From contig JAQGDQ010000265.1 in NCBI GenBank assembly GCA_030141605.1, positions 216,001 to 280,000 on the forward strand: a stretch of 64,000 nt of DNA, given 5' to 3'. The translations under genes were made by a program, and so were the position numbers. Source of the DNA: Tubiluchus corallicola. Lineage: Eukaryota > Priapulida > Priapulimorpha > Priapulimorphida > Tubiluchidae. Positions 35,646-45,434 of this stretch are shown in pieces. How positions within the stretch are numbered: the stretch's first letter is position 1; the number at the start of each line of letters is the position of its first letter. A model generated the notes under the pieces. That model did no database searches. It had not been told where the DNA came from and worked only from the letters and a program-made list of their open reading frames with translations.

Positions 35646-36449
35646 TTACGTAAGGGTGTCGTAAAACTTAGAGTATGCATCAATATACGAACTTTTTGGT
35701 TGAAAATCTAAAAAAGGCTTTCTAGCTTCTTTTACATAGCTTTCTACTTCATTATTGATGGTTTCACTCCCTTTTATGGTTGCATCTGAGTAGTCAATGG
35801 CCAGTTTGCAAAGGTTAACATAGCTTGGCTCTGAAAGTACTGATACATCGTCTGCAGGTATTCCGTCATAAGCAATTTTATTTACAACCTCTTTATCCAA
35901 AGGTGTCTCAAATTCTTCATCGTATATAGAGTATATGACTTGTGAGTTTTCGAACAAAGGGTTGTCTTTGTATATTTTTTTCACTAATAGCGGGACAAAG
36001 CCGGTAAACCATCCGTGGCAGTGTATTAAGTCAGGTGTCCATCTAAGCTTTATGACTGTTTCCAAAACACCTTTTGCAAAAAACATAGCACGTTCGTCAT
36101 TGTCTGCAAACCACTTTCCTCCTGAATCTTTCAGTACAGCTTTTCGCTGGAAGTAGTCTTCATTGTCGATGAAGTAAACCTGCATTCTGGCAGCTTGAAT
36201 AGATGCTACTTTTATTATCAGCGGATGGTCGACATCATTTATAACAAGGTTCATCCCTGAGAGGCGAATAACTTCATGTAGCTGATTTCTTCTTTCATTT
36301 ACACATCCGTACCTAGGCATAAACGTTCGTATCTCTTTCCCACGCTCCTGAATTCCCTGCGGCAAAGATCTGCCTATATCTGAGACTTCCGAACTTGGAA
36401 GATAAGGCGATATTTCCTGAGAAATAAACAAAATCTTCTTTTTTTTCAT
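35646..36449 (-). CDS. Short glycogen/starch synthase-like protein (GT5 N-domain only)
   Basis: The 267-residue product begins with the GT5 Rossmann start KKILFISQEISPY and contains DLIHCHGWFTGFVPL, a conserved GT5 segment. It stops before the C-terminal GT-B domain, which holds the nucleotide-sugar and E-x7-E catalytic residues in full synthases of about 480 residues. Such single-domain proteins are usual next to DUF4270 and panC in Bacteroidetes, so this is likely a natural short form. Whether it synthesises glycogen is doubtful on its own. The residue normally forming the KxGGL loop is replaced (SSEVSD), another sign of lost catalysis. Confidence 0.85.
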   Translation of the reverse strand: MKKKKILFISQEISPYLPSSEVSDIGRSLPQGIQERGKEIRTFMPRYGCVNERRNQLHEVIRLSGMNLVINDVDHPLIIKVASIQAARMQVYFIDNEDYFQRKAVLKDSGGKWFADNDERAMFFAKGVLETVIKLRWTPDLIHCHGWFTGFVPLLVKKIYKDNPLFENSQVIYSIYDEEFETPLDKEVVNKIAYDGIPADDVSVLSEPSYVNLCKLAIDYSDATIKGSETINNEVESYVKEARKPFLDFQPKSSYIDAYSKFYDTLT

Positions 36450-36700
36450 TCGTAGAATGATTTAATCTTTTATACTACAATGAGGACTATTGCTAAATTT
36501 CAACTGTTTTAAAAAGTCTGCAGCAAATAGAATGCTCCATATCCCCTGTTCTTCTCTTTAACTATAAAAATATTTTACAAAGTTAAGTAAAACCACTCAA
36601 TATTCAATACTAAAAAGTTCTATCGTTTAATTTGGCGCTAATATGGCAGTTGTTAAGGAACTATTTTAGAGTGATTTGTTGGATTTGACCTGCAGGTTTT

Positions 36701-37146
36701 ATGAAGTATAGCAGAATCAGTGATTATAAAGTAAAAAGATTCACCAACTGCTTTTGTAGTGGTATTGATGCTACAAAAGCTGCTGAGGTTTTATCCTTAA
36801 ATTGAAATAGTGTGTAAGGCGTTATTTTAGAATTTTCAGGAATGAAGTTTGTCAAAACAGATAAGAAATAAATAATTGTTTTTTGGTGATGTTAGCTGAA
36901 GTTTATTTTGGTACGAAAAGCTAGGGGGAGTAAATACGCCTCAAAAAATGGGAAGAGGTACTTAGAGGTAGCCCGTATTTGGAGTTTTACCGAAAGAAGG
37001 TTAGCTAACTTAATGGATAAATTTACATCTGTCCAGCACTTAAAAGAGTGTAAAAGGAGGTGGATAAAAGCCTTAAAGGTAAGGGAACCAGCAAAAAACA
37101 CAGGTGTATTTTGCAAAGACAGAAGCATAATAGTTTTGATAAAGTA
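36701..37146 (+). pseudogene. Broken IS1595-type transposase
   Basis: From ATG 36701 the frame reads MKYSRISDYKVKRF, then IDATKAAEVLSLN and a stop, which resembles the N-terminal helix-turn-helix of IS1595/ISXO2-like transposases. Further on, in other frames, EVYFGTK (36900) and KGKGTSKK (37077) recall the family's DExYFGGKR and GRGTSKKTPVFG motifs. At least three frames and several stops are needed, so it is dead. No flanking inverted repeats were found. It fills most of the divergent gap between the GT5 gene and panC. Confidence 0.65.
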
Positions 37147-37373
37147 GGTTTGTCTTTAGAGATTCTTTTTGAATGAAGGCCAAAAATCTCCTACTCTAGA
37201 GCTTTAATTATTACAGCTGGCAAAATAAGAGTTTATTTCTAAATAGGCATAATATTTTGTATATCAGGTCTGAATGCTTAGTGTGTCTCTGCTTTTATGA
37301 TTGCAGATAAGTAATAGTTTTTACCGTATTGGTATATTTCTTTACTTTTGGAGCCTTAATTTTGAATTGTAGG

Positions 37374-38222
37374 ATGAAGTTTTATACGACAAAACAGCAG
37401 CTTATTGCAGCTATTAAGGCTGGGAGAAAGCAAGGGTCATCAGTAGGATTTGTTCCAACTATGGGTGCTCTTCATAAAGGACATTTATCACTTGTGGAAA
37501 GGTCAGTCCGGGAGAATGAAACTACAGTAGTGTCTATATTTGTAAATCCTACACAGTTTAATGATTCGGATGATTATAGGAAGTACCCCCGAAGTATAAA
37601 CGAAGACACTGCTCTGCTTTCCAGCTCCGGGTGTGAATATGTTTATATCCCTGGAATAGAGGATGTGTACTCCCAGTCTGATACCCGACAGTTTCATTTT
37701 GGAGAGCTGGGAGAGGTGATGGAAGGGGTGTCCAGGCCTGGCCATTTTAATGGTGTAGCACAAGTTGTGAGCATTCTTTTTGATATTGTTGAGCCTGATA
37801 AAGCTTATTTCGGACTGAAAGATTTTCAGCAATTAAGTATTATTAAGAGTCTTGTTACACAACTTGATCTTGATGTTGAGATAGTTCCCTGTGAGACTGT
37901 AAGGGAAAGTGATGGGCTTGCGATGAGTTCAAGAAATACGCTTTTGACAAATACACACAGGATGGCAGCCCCACTGATATATCACACTCTTAAGAAGGCC
38001 AAAGAGCTTGTTGGTAAAAGGAGTGTAAGCGAGCTAAAAGAGATGGTTGTTGAGACAATCAATAAGAATCCCTTTTTAGAGGTCGAATATTTTGATATAG
38101 TTGATAGTAATAATTTAAAATCTGTAATTTCGCACAGTGGGCATGAAACGATGGTCGGCTGTATTGCCGTTTTTGCAGGGGATGTTCGATTGATAGATAA
38201 CGTATTTTTTGAAACGATTTAA
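37374..38222 (+). CDS. panC: Pantothenate synthetase
   Basis: Joins pantoate and beta-alanine with ATP to give pantothenate, the vitamin B5 precursor of CoA, in the cytoplasm. The 282-residue product carries [17 protein letters not shown] (HxGH nucleotidyl-transferase motif at residues 34-37), FVNPTQF, the [10 protein letters not shown] segment, YFGLKDFQQ and the SSRN (KMSKS-like) motif. The start is ATG 37374; an in-frame ATG 45 bases upstream adds a non-conserved hydrophobic stretch and is rejected. panD follows after 11 bases on the same strand. Confidence 0.97.
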   Translation: MKFYTTKQQLIAAIKAGRKQGSSVGFVPTMGALHKGHLSLVERSVRENETTVVSIFVNPTQFNDSDDYRKYPRSINEDTALLSSSGCEYVYIPGIEDVYSQSDTRQFHFGELGEVMEGVSRPGHFNGVAQVVSILFDIVEPDKAYFGLKDFQQLSIIKSLVTQLDLDVEIVPCETVRESDGLAMSSRNTLLTNTHRMAAPLIYHTLKKAKELVGKRSVSELKEMVVETINKNPFLEVEYFDIVDSNNLKSVISHSGHETMVGCIAVFAGDVRLIDNVFFETI

Positions 38223-38233
38223 ACTTTTTTATA

Positions 38234-38584
38234 ATGTTTATTGAAGTTTGCAAGTCAAAGATTCACAGGGTAACTGTTACCGGAGCAGATCTACAATATG
38301 TTGGGAGTGTTACCATTGATGAGGATATTATGGATGCTGCAGATCTTATTGAGAACGAGAAAGTACAAATAGTAAATATCAATAATGGGGAACGCCTTGA
38401 GACATATGTTATCAAGGGAGATCGTGGTTCGGGAGAGATATGTTTAAATGGGCCGGCTGCCAGAAAGGTTGCTGTTGGGGATGTTGTTATCATTATTTCT
38501 TATGCTATGATGGACTTTGAAGATGCTAAAAGCTGGAAACCCCACCTCGTCTTCCCCGATTCTGAGACAAACAGGTTGGTATAG
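38234..38584 (+). CDS. panD: Aspartate 1-decarboxylase
   Basis: Makes beta-alanine from aspartate, supplying PanC. The 116-residue proenzyme has the YVGSVTID site; self-cleavage is expected between Gly24 and Ser25, turning Ser25 into the pyruvoyl cofactor. LNGPAAR and [10 protein letters not shown] are family landmarks. Length is normal. It is cotranscribed with panC. Confidence 0.97.
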   Translation: MFIEVCKSKIHRVTVTGADLQYVGSVTIDEDIMDAADLIENEKVQIVNINNGERLETYVIKGDRGSGEICLNGPAARKVAVGDVVIIISYAMMDFEDAKSWKPHLVFPDSETNRLV

Positions 38585-38686
38585 GATGCTTGTTTTTTGA
38601 TCTTGTTTGGCTGGGGTGCTGGTTGTTTGCTAGTGGAGCTTGTCTATTGAGATCTATTATTGTTTTGATTTCCACTTTTTAGTTTT

Positions 38687-40036
38687 ATGCTTAAAACAAA
38701 AACCATTTTTATTTGCCAAAACTGCGGAGTACAGTCTCCTAAGTGGGTTGGGCGTTGTGTTTCGTGCAACGAGTGGAATACATATGTGGAGGAGGCTGTA
38801 TTGAAAAAAAAGCCCGGACAGCCGTCTATTATTTCTAAAGGACTTTACCCTGTAAATTTACAGGATGTGGATTTATCAAAGCAAGAGCGTATTGACATGC
38901 TGAATGGTGAGTTTAACAGAGTTTTGGGGGGAGGTCTTGTTCCCGGTTCAGTTGTCCTTTTGGGAGGGGAGCCGGGAGTAGGTAAATCTACGCTAGTACT
39001 GCAGGTTGCACTTAGCTTAAAAGGGAAAAAAACGCTCTATATATCTGGAGAGGAAAGCCTTCAACAGCTTAAAATGAGGGCAAAACGTATTAGTAGGCAG
39101 AGTGAAGACTGTTACTTTTTGTGTGAGACCTCCGTAGAGATAATTATTTCCCGTATTGAAGAGTTAAAGCCAAATATGGTAATAGTTGACTCTATCCAAA
39201 CGCTGTCAACAGAGATGGTGGAGTCGTCTCCCGGTAGTGTTACACAAGTCCGTGAGTGTACAACAAGCATATTGAAATATGCAAAGATTAAGCATATACC
39301 GGTCATTTTGATAGGACATATAAATAAGGAGGGTAGCCTGGCCGGCCCTAAAGTTCTGGAACATATTGTTGATACAGTACTCCAGTTTGAGGGAGACAGG
39401 AACTACCTGTATAGAATATTACGTTCGATAAAAAACAGGTATGGTTCTACTTCGGGTGTTTTTGAAATGTGTCAGGATGGGCTGCGAGAGGTGCCAAATC
39501 CGTCGGAGATACTACTTTCTCATAATAATAAGGGGCTGAGTGGCACGTCTATCGCTTCCTCTGTAGAGGGAATGAGAGTGTTCATGGTTGAGACCCAGGG
39601 GCTTGTAAGTTCTGCCGTTTATGGAACTCCCCAACGTTCGGCTACCGGATTCGATCTGCGTAGGATGAATATGTTATTGGCTGTTTTGGAAAAAAGGGCA
39701 GGTTTTAGGCTGATGACAAAAGATGTGTTTCTGAATATTGCGGGTGGCTTGAGAGTTGATGATCCAGCAATGGATTTGTCTGTTATTGCTGCTATTCTTT
39801 CATCTAATTTTGATGTTGCTATTAACAAGCAAATATGTTTTGCCGGTGAGGTGGGGTTAACTGGTGAGATTCGCCCTGTAAGCAGGATAGATCAACGAAT
39901 CATGGAAGCTGAAAAGCTGGGTTTCGAAGAGATATATACTTCAAAATACAAAAATGGCAATAATTTTTCAAGGTTTAATATTAAGGTAACCCAAATTGAA
40001 AGGATAGAGAAGTTGATAAAGCTAATCTTTCGTTGA
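38687..40036 (+). CDS. radA: DNA repair protein RadA
   Basis: A RecA-like ATPase that processes branched recombination intermediates. The 449-residue product has a C4 zinc finger (Cys 10, 13, 24, 27), Walker A GGEPGVGKST at 93-102, the RadA-specific KNRYG motif at 249-253 (usually KNRFG) and a Lon-protease-like C-terminal domain lacking the catalytic serine. It starts 102 bases after panD on the same strand. Confidence 0.97.
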   Translation: MLKTKTIFICQNCGVQSPKWVGRCVSCNEWNTYVEEAVLKKKPGQPSIISKGLYPVNLQDVDLSKQERIDMLNGEFNRVLGGGLVPGSVVLLGGEPGVGKSTLVLQVALSLKGKKTLYISGEESLQQLKMRAKRISRQSEDCYFLCETSVEIIISRIEELKPNMVIVDSIQTLSTEMVESSPGSVTQVRECTTSILKYAKIKHIPVILIGHINKEGSLAGPKVLEHIVDTVLQFEGDRNYLYRILRSIKNRYGSTSGVFEMCQDGLREVPNPSEILLSHNNKGLSGTSIASSVEGMRVFMVETQGLVSSAVYGTPQRSATGFDLRRMNMLLAVLEKRAGFRLMTKDVFLNIAGGLRVDDPAMDLSVIAAILSSNFDVAINKQICFAGEVGLTGEIRPVSRIDQRIMEAEKLGFEEIYTSKYKNGNNFSRFNIKVTQIERIEKLIKLIFR

Positions 40037-40440
40037 TGGTACGTGCCATACAGGTACAACCCTGCCATCTTTTAATTTCTTTGCTGTATCTACCAGTTTA
40101 AGGCTGTAATAAGCACTAGTGTGTTTAATGCCGGTTTTTTTAGTAGTAATTGCACTTCCAGGAAGTTCGAGAATCAGGTATTCATCTGCTCAGTCATCAC
40201 TCAGGGTCATAATAAAGTCATGTTTTTGTTTTGGCGGAAATTCAGTACAGAAATCCCTTTGTTTATGCCGGCAGTTTTTACTTCCACCACTTTGTTATCC
40301 TCCATAATTTCATCCATCTTTCGAGGTCTTCACAATCGTGACCGCTTATTATGGCTATTATATTCTTGCTATCTGATTTTAAGGAGTTTAATAGGAAAAT
40401 ATTGCCTCAGGTCTGGCAATGATTGTAGCAGTTAACCTAT
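40022..40440 (-). pseudogene. Remnant of trehalose-6-phosphate phosphatase (otsB-like)
   Basis: Pieces of the HAD-type phosphatase can be read on the minus strand in two frames: NIIAIISGHDCEDLERW (motif 2 region), then NKVVEVKTAGINKG, then an ADEYLILELPGSAITTK-like segment and HTSAYY. Stops fall where GDD..DE should be, and about 90 residues are missing between the first two pieces. The frame ends TAG at 40022, overlapping the 3' end of radA. The intact homologue is either stand-alone OtsB or the C-terminal half of a bifunctional trehalose synthase/phosphatase. Confidence 0.7.
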
Positions 40441-40611
40441 CTGAGGGAGCAGGAAGTGGTCATCCTTTAAGGGTCAATTTTTGTTGAGATAAAAATTTAC
40501 TATTTGTATATTTTGATCTGATATACAATAAAGTCCTCTGGAGACTTAAAAAAGTGTACGATTCATATTGACGATTATACAGTTGTTTTTGAAGTAGTGC
40601 ATTCTTGGAAC

Positions 40612-40769
40612 AGAAGAGGCAAAGGTCAAGCTGGTAAAGGTTTTCTTTATGCTATTTTGTTTTGATGTAAAAGAGCCAAAAAAATCAAGTTTGTAAGTGT
40701 TTTTTACGTTCATTTTGTCTTAGTGCAAAAGAGCCCCAAGGTCAAGCGTGTAAGTGCTTTTGATGAGGA
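40612..40769. repeat. Three imperfect ~56-bp direct repeats
   Basis: The units share (A)AAGAGxCxxAAxxTCAAG, then xTGTAAGTGxTTTT, at about 40612, 40666 and 40722. They are noncoding and lie in the gap between radA and the ferredoxin gene, beside the phosphatase remnant. Nothing else is recognised between 40441 and 40834. Confidence 0.55.
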
Positions 40770-40834
40770 GAAAGGGTATGACTCAGGCTGAAAAAAAATT
40801 CTAGGAAATAGCAGCAGGGTGCTTAAGTAATAGG

Positions 40835-42448
40835 TCAAAATGGGAACTCGTCGTCTTCCAGATCTATTTTTGCTTTCTCTGTTTTTGGCTTTTGAGCATC
40901 AGCATGCACGTAGTTGCCGTCAACATATATCGCTTTTATGCCTGCATCCAGAGGGCATGCGTGTTCACAGGCACCGCAACCAACACAAGTTTCAGTCGTA
41001 ACTTCCGGAATAAATAGATCGCCATAAGGAACCATTGCAACAGCTTTTGTTGGACAGTGTTCAGAGCACGCTCCACAGTCAGTGCCGTCAGTTTCAACGA
41101 TACAGTTGTCTTTTACAAATTTAGCCTGTCCTACTTGCGTAATATGTTTTTGTTCCATTGTCAGCGGCTTTATTGCCCCTGTTGGGCACACGTCACCACA
41201 TACAGTGCAGTCAAAGCTACACAGTCCTGAGACAAAATCCATGTGAGGCTGCATAAACCCAATTAGTCCGTATTCACTAAAAGCAGGCTTCAGTACCTTT
41301 GTAGGACATGCACTGACGCACAGCGAGCATGCTGTACAAATATTATTAAATCGCTCTATTCCTCCTGAGCCGGGTGGAGATACAGGGTGATTCTTATTCT
41401 CAGGAAGCATTTGGTTATTTGCGGAGCTGTGGTTGTGCTTCCCACCTTTACCTCTTTTCCTATGCTGTGCCAGCGCTTTTTCCCCTCCACAAAGGGAGAC
41501 TATCCCTAATATCAAGAAAGCAATAAAGCTCCTTTTCTTTAAATCGGTAGTATCCACTTTCAGATCTGTTGTACTTAGTTCTGCACTTGTGCGTTTTTGC
41601 TTCATCCTATACAGCGCTCCACCCTCTTTGCATGCAGAAATACAGTTGAAGCATAAAACGCAACGACTATAGTCCACCTTTTTGTGTTTTAGGTTAATGC
41701 ACTCTGATTTGCAAGCACGCATACAGTTACCACATCGGGTACACAACTCTTTATCTAATTCAATTTTTAGTATAGAGAATTTGGATAAAAACCCCAGAGC
41801 TGTGCCTACTGGACATATCATATTGCAGTACAGTCTTCCGCGAGTGAAAGACATGAGTGCTACTGCCGTAAGTGATAAAAGGGTTATTGCCATTATTCCC
41901 CAATGGATTAGCTGCAAGTCATAGCGATATAAAACAGAGTATACTCCAGCTGAGATAAAAGCTTCTGCTCCAATATTGTTTAGCCAGATAACTACAGGTT
42001 TGAACAGGTATGATACAGTTCGGCCAAACAGGCTATACGGATCAAGAAGAGAAAGGAAAGTAATTCCTCCCATTACCGCTGCTAACACTGTTATGCCCAA
42101 AATGGAATAGCGTGTTGCTGTCCACGTCTTTCGATATTTATAGCGTACCTTTTTTACTCTTTTTGCTATTTGGGATATAATATCCTGTAATATTCCCAGG
42201 GGGCATATGGTTGAACAGTACACCCTCCCAAGCAGCAGAGTCAAAACCAGTATTACTATGAAACCTAGGTGCAGTATACCTAAAACAGAAATGCTTTTCA
42301 AAATAGAAGGCACAAATTGCAGATAAACGGCCCATTCATAGAACTGCTTGTCCAGTATACCCCTTAAGTCAATAAATAAAAATGTAATGGGTGCAAAAAA
42401 CAACAGGGCTAAGATAACCCTGAGTTTTTTAAGTAGCGATGGCTTCAT
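40835..42448 (-). CDS. Membrane-bound polyferredoxin (NapH-type membrane domain plus 4Fe-4S clusters)
   Basis: A 537-residue electron-transfer protein. The N-terminal half has several membrane helices and two CxxxCP motifs (CSTICPLG, CNMICPVG) as in NapH/CcoG-like proteins. The second half carries several 4Fe-4S motifs: CTRCGNCMRAC, CVLCFNCISAC, CTACSLCVSACP, CTVCGDVCP, CGACSEHCP and CVGCGACEHACP. The DUF362 gene is 12 bases upstream on the same strand, suggesting a two-gene operon. It probably passes electrons between a membrane carrier and a periplasmic or cytoplasmic partner; the substrate is unknown. Confidence 0.88.
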   Translation of the reverse strand: MKPSLLKKLRVILALLFFAPITFLFIDLRGILDKQFYEWAVYLQFVPSILKSISVLGILHLGFIVILVLTLLLGRVYCSTICPLGILQDIISQIAKRVKKVRYKYRKTWTATRYSILGITVLAAVMGGITFLSLLDPYSLFGRTVSYLFKPVVIWLNNIGAEAFISAGVYSVLYRYDLQLIHWGIMAITLLSLTAVALMSFTRGRLYCNMICPVGTALGFLSKFSILKIELDKELCTRCGNCMRACKSECINLKHKKVDYSRCVLCFNCISACKEGGALYRMKQKRTSAELSTTDLKVDTTDLKKRSFIAFLILGIVSLCGGEKALAQHRKRGKGGKHNHSSANNQMLPENKNHPVSPPGSGGIERFNNICTACSLCVSACPTKVLKPAFSEYGLIGFMQPHMDFVSGLCSFDCTVCGDVCPTGAIKPLTMEQKHITQVGQAKFVKDNCIVETDGTDCGACSEHCPTKAVAMVPYGDLFIPEVTTETCVGCGACEHACPLDAGIKAIYVDGNYVHADAQKPKTEKAKIDLEDDEFPF

Positions 42449-42460
42449 GTTGAACGCAAT

Positions 42461-43375
42461 CTATATATTAATCCGATTGATTTTCAACTTATTCATATCC
42501 ATGGTTCCAAAGCCTTCGTCATTACCACTTTTAATGTGCCCCACCTCTTCCGGTTCCATACCGAAAAACTTCGCAGCAGCAGCATCTGCTGCAACGATAT
42601 CTGCAGATATTACCTGTGTTTTCATGTTTACAATATCATCAAGCGATACGCCCATTGGTCCATTTTGAGTCATAACATAATAGGCATCAATGATATTCAG
42701 GTCAGGTTTTCGCAGATTAAGAAAGTCTGTGATACACTGGTGTAAGTCATTTTTATGGTAGAAGCCACGATCCCATACACATCCCATAAGGTTTTTCATA
42801 GCTATAGTTAATTTAGTAGAGCTATGGTGTTTTAGTATGGGAATATTGATAAATACATCACTATCAAGTACCAATTCATGGACAGAGATCTCTTTGAGCC
42901 GCTTACCACTCTTTATTTCAACTTTTCGATACATCTTCTCATCATTGCCTGGCACAATCTTCCCTCCTGCTTTTTTAACAGCGCTTTCAATCCCGGAGTT
43001 TTTATAGCACTTCGTCCACTCATGGCATGTGTGGTCAAAAACAAGTACCTCTTTGGCTCCAGCCTGAAAGCAGTGCTCTGTAACCCTTTTTACCAGTAAA
43101 GGGTGAGTATTGCCTCCCCTTTCAGGGATTCTGTCCCATCCAATATTGGGCTTAAGTAGTACTTTATCTCCTTTTTTTACAAATTTCTCCATGCCCCCAA
43201 GCGAAGCGATTCCTTTATCAAACATCACATCCGGCTCACCACCGCGAACAGCCACTAGGTCGTAGTTGCTATCAGCGCTTTTAGCAAAGATATTTTTCGC
43301 TCCTCCAAATGTTAGGGCTGTACTTGTTGCCACTCCTGCTCCTACACTTGTTCTAATAAAGTTTCTCCTTTTCAT
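42461..43375 (-). CDS. Tat-exported DUF362 protein
   Basis: A 304-residue protein starting MKRRNFIRTSVGAG, a twin-arginine signal followed by a hydrophobic stretch, so it is exported folded, probably with a cofactor. The DUF362 core shows VLLKPNIGWD, VFDHTCHEW and NIPILKHHSSTKLTIAMKNL. The family is often found with ferredoxin domains. Here the ferredoxin is the next gene (40835-42448). The reaction is unknown; the pair is presumably a redox unit. Confidence 0.88.
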   Translation of the reverse strand: MKRRNFIRTSVGAGVATSTALTFGGAKNIFAKSADSNYDLVAVRGGEPDVMFDKGIASLGGMEKFVKKGDKVLLKPNIGWDRIPERGGNTHPLLVKRVTEHCFQAGAKEVLVFDHTCHEWTKCYKNSGIESAVKKAGGKIVPGNDEKMYRKVEIKSGKRLKEISVHELVLDSDVFINIPILKHHSSTKLTIAMKNLMGCVWDRGFYHKNDLHQCITDFLNLRKPDLNIIDAYYVMTQNGPMGVSLDDIVNMKTQVISADIVAADAAAAKFFGMEPEEVGHIKSGNDEGFGTMDMNKLKINRINI

Positions 43376-43945
43376 CTGTTTATAATTTAATTTTCTATTG
43401 TCAAAGTAATCATTTATTTGTGTGTGTCCAAAAGCGGTTAGCTTCAGAAGTACAAATTGGTAGCAGAGCTTTTGTGAGTAATTATATTTTTATTTCCCCT
43501 ATTTAAATTGTTGCGGGCGTCCTCACTATTAGTTGTTTAAGCATTAGGAAGTCCGCGCCTTCTGAAGTTGAAGCTGCATTTACCACTGTACAGCATATCA
43601 CAAATATAATTCTAAAATGAGAGTTTTCCAAAATAGAGAGAAAGCTGCTAGAGTGCCTGAGTATACTTTTAATAAAAAGGGAAACAGGCTGTTCAAAGGG
43701 GTGGTTTTTTGCAGGGTGCAAAATATTGATTCAGGCTGGTGAAAAGCTTGATAATAAATGTTTGTTTGCAGGTAAAAATGAAAATTTTGATAGGAATGTT
43801 AATTAAAAGGATGAGTTTTGCAAAGACTTCAAGCTGTATTAATTGTGTTCAAGTTTTAAATAGCTATTTTTATGGTCGAGGAAGGTTGTCAGCAAATTGA
43901 TAGCAGGCGACTAGGTATTTATTATTTATAACAATATTTAAATTA
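43376..43945. other. Intergenic region between divergent DUF362 and fucosidase genes
   Basis: It holds no recognisable gene. Its right part contains copy A of a dispersed repeat (43704-43825). The open frame at 43503-43721 minus has no family signal and is not called. Confidence 0.6.
43704..43825 (+). repeat. Dispersed bacterial repeat, copy A
   Basis: About 122 bases, running from GGTTTTTTGCAGGG to GGATGAGTTTTGCAAAG. It is similar along its length to 59654-59776, with a nearly identical 3' end. It stands 120 bases upstream of the first fucosidase gene, same orientation relative to the downstream gene as copy B. Confidence 0.7.
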
Positions 43946-45421
43946 ATGAAAAAGACAGCTTTATTATTATTACTAGGTTTTTACACGGTAAATATTTTTT
44001 CTCAGGCCATATACGAGGATGAGCGTTATGTGCCGGAGACTGACCCTCTGGTGGTTGAAAAACTGAAAGATTGGCAAGATATTAAGTTTGGACTTTTAAT
44101 GCATTGGGGAACATATAGCCAATGGGGCATTGTGGAGTCCTGGTCGTTGTGTCCTGAGGATTATGGTTGGTGCAAGCGAAGAAAAGGGGAAAATCCCGAC
44201 AACTATTTTGCGTATAAGAGGGAGTATGAGGATTTACGAAAAACTTTTAATCCGGTTCATTTTGATCCTAATAAGTGGGCTGATGCTGCTAAGAATGCAG
44301 GTATGAAGTATGTTGTTTTTACAACCAAGCATCATGATGGGTTTTGTATGTTTGACAGCAAGTACACTGATTATAAAGTGACATCGAACGACTGCCCCTT
44401 TCATAAGAATGAAAAAGCCAATATAGCAAAAGAGGTGTTTGATGCTTTCAGGGCGGAGGGGCTATGGACAGGGGTCTATTTTTCCAAGCCGGACTGGAAT
44501 CATCCATCGTATTGGGATCCATACTTCCCCCCTCTGGACAGAAATGTGAACTATGATCCTGATGAGTATCCTGATAAGTGGGAAGCGTTTGTTCAGTTTA
44601 CGCATAATCAGATAGATGAGTTAATGACCGATTATGGGGATATGGATATTTTGTGGTTGGATGGTGGATGGGTAGCAAAGGTGCCAGAAGAGAGGCTTCA
44701 TAGGCATTATGAAGAGGCTAAAGAAAGTAAGAGTGGTTTTATAAAGAGGCGGAGAGTAAACCAGGATATTCGTATGGATGAGCTGGTGGAAAAGATCAGG
44801 GTAAAGCAGCCTGGCCTTATAGTAGTTGACCGCGCGGTATATGGTAAGAATCAGAATTACCTTACACCCGAAAACAGAGTTCCTGAGAAGACGCTTCCTT
44901 ATCCGTGGGAGTCATGCATTATTTCAGGTGGTGGCTGGTCTTTTAACCCCAATGCTAAATATATGAGTGGCAGGCAGGGTGTTCACACTCTGGTGGATAT
45001 TGTTGCTAAAGGGGGTAACCTTCTGTTGAATGTTGCACCGAGTCCGGAAGGTAAATGGCAGGAAGGAGCTTATAAGCTGCTTGAAGAGTATGGAGAATGG
45101 ATGGCAGTAAATAGTGAAGCCATTTACAATACTCAGCCGATTTATCCATTTAAGGAGAATAATATTTGCATGACCCAAAGACCAGATGGTAGCGTTTATT
45201 TTATTTATATGGCTGAAGAGGGGGAGAGGATGCCAACTGAAATTAGTATTCAGTCATTAAAGCCTGCGAGGGGTGCAAAGATAAAAATGCTTGGTAGTAG
45301 TAAAAAACTTAAATGGAATAGGAAGGGAGATAGTTTTGTTGTGTCTATACCACATGAGCTACAAAATAATCCTCCATGTAACTATGCCTGGGTATTAAAG
45401 GTTTCTAAGGTTGCTCAATAG
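43946..45421 (+). CDS. Alpha-L-fucosidase, GH29 (first)
   Basis: Removes alpha-L-fucose from glycans by a retaining mechanism. The 491-residue protein starts with a signal peptide ending about IFSQA, so it acts in the periplasm or outside. GH29 landmarks are FGLLMHWGTYSQWG (48-61), KHHDGFCMFDSKYTDY (128-143) and DILWLDGGW, where Asp 239 is the likely nucleophile. C-terminal beta-sandwich follows. Fucosidases at 45762 and 52535 and the sulfatase at 47111 are neighbours, suggesting breakdown of a sulfated, fucose-rich polysaccharide or host glycan. Confidence 0.95.
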   Translation: MKKTALLLLLGFYTVNIFSQAIYEDERYVPETDPLVVEKLKDWQDIKFGLLMHWGTYSQWGIVESWSLCPEDYGWCKRRKGENPDNYFAYKREYEDLRKTFNPVHFDPNKWADAAKNAGMKYVVFTTKHHDGFCMFDSKYTDYKVTSNDCPFHKNEKANIAKEVFDAFRAEGLWTGVYFSKPDWNHPSYWDPYFPPLDRNVNYDPDEYPDKWEAFVQFTHNQIDELMTDYGDMDILWLDGGWVAKVPEERLHRHYEEAKESKSGFIKRRRVNQDIRMDELVEKIRVKQPGLIVVDRAVYGKNQNYLTPENRVPEKTLPYPWESCIISGGGWSFNPNAKYMSGRQGVHTLVDIVAKGGNLLLNVAPSPEGKWQEGAYKLLEEYGEWMAVNSEAIYNTQPIYPFKENNICMTQRPDGSVYFIYMAEEGERMPTEISIQSLKPARGAKIKMLGSSKKLKWNRKGDSFVVSIPHELQNNPPCNYAWVLKVSKVAQ

Positions 45422-45434
45422 TTGAGGTTTTGAA

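Noticed and set aside
40612-40769. CRISPR array
   Set aside because: Repeats are imperfect, there are only three units, spacers are not unique and no cas genes are present.
43503-43721. 72-codon minus-strand frame upstream of the fucosidase
   Set aside because: No motif, partly overlaps the dispersed repeat; considered chance.
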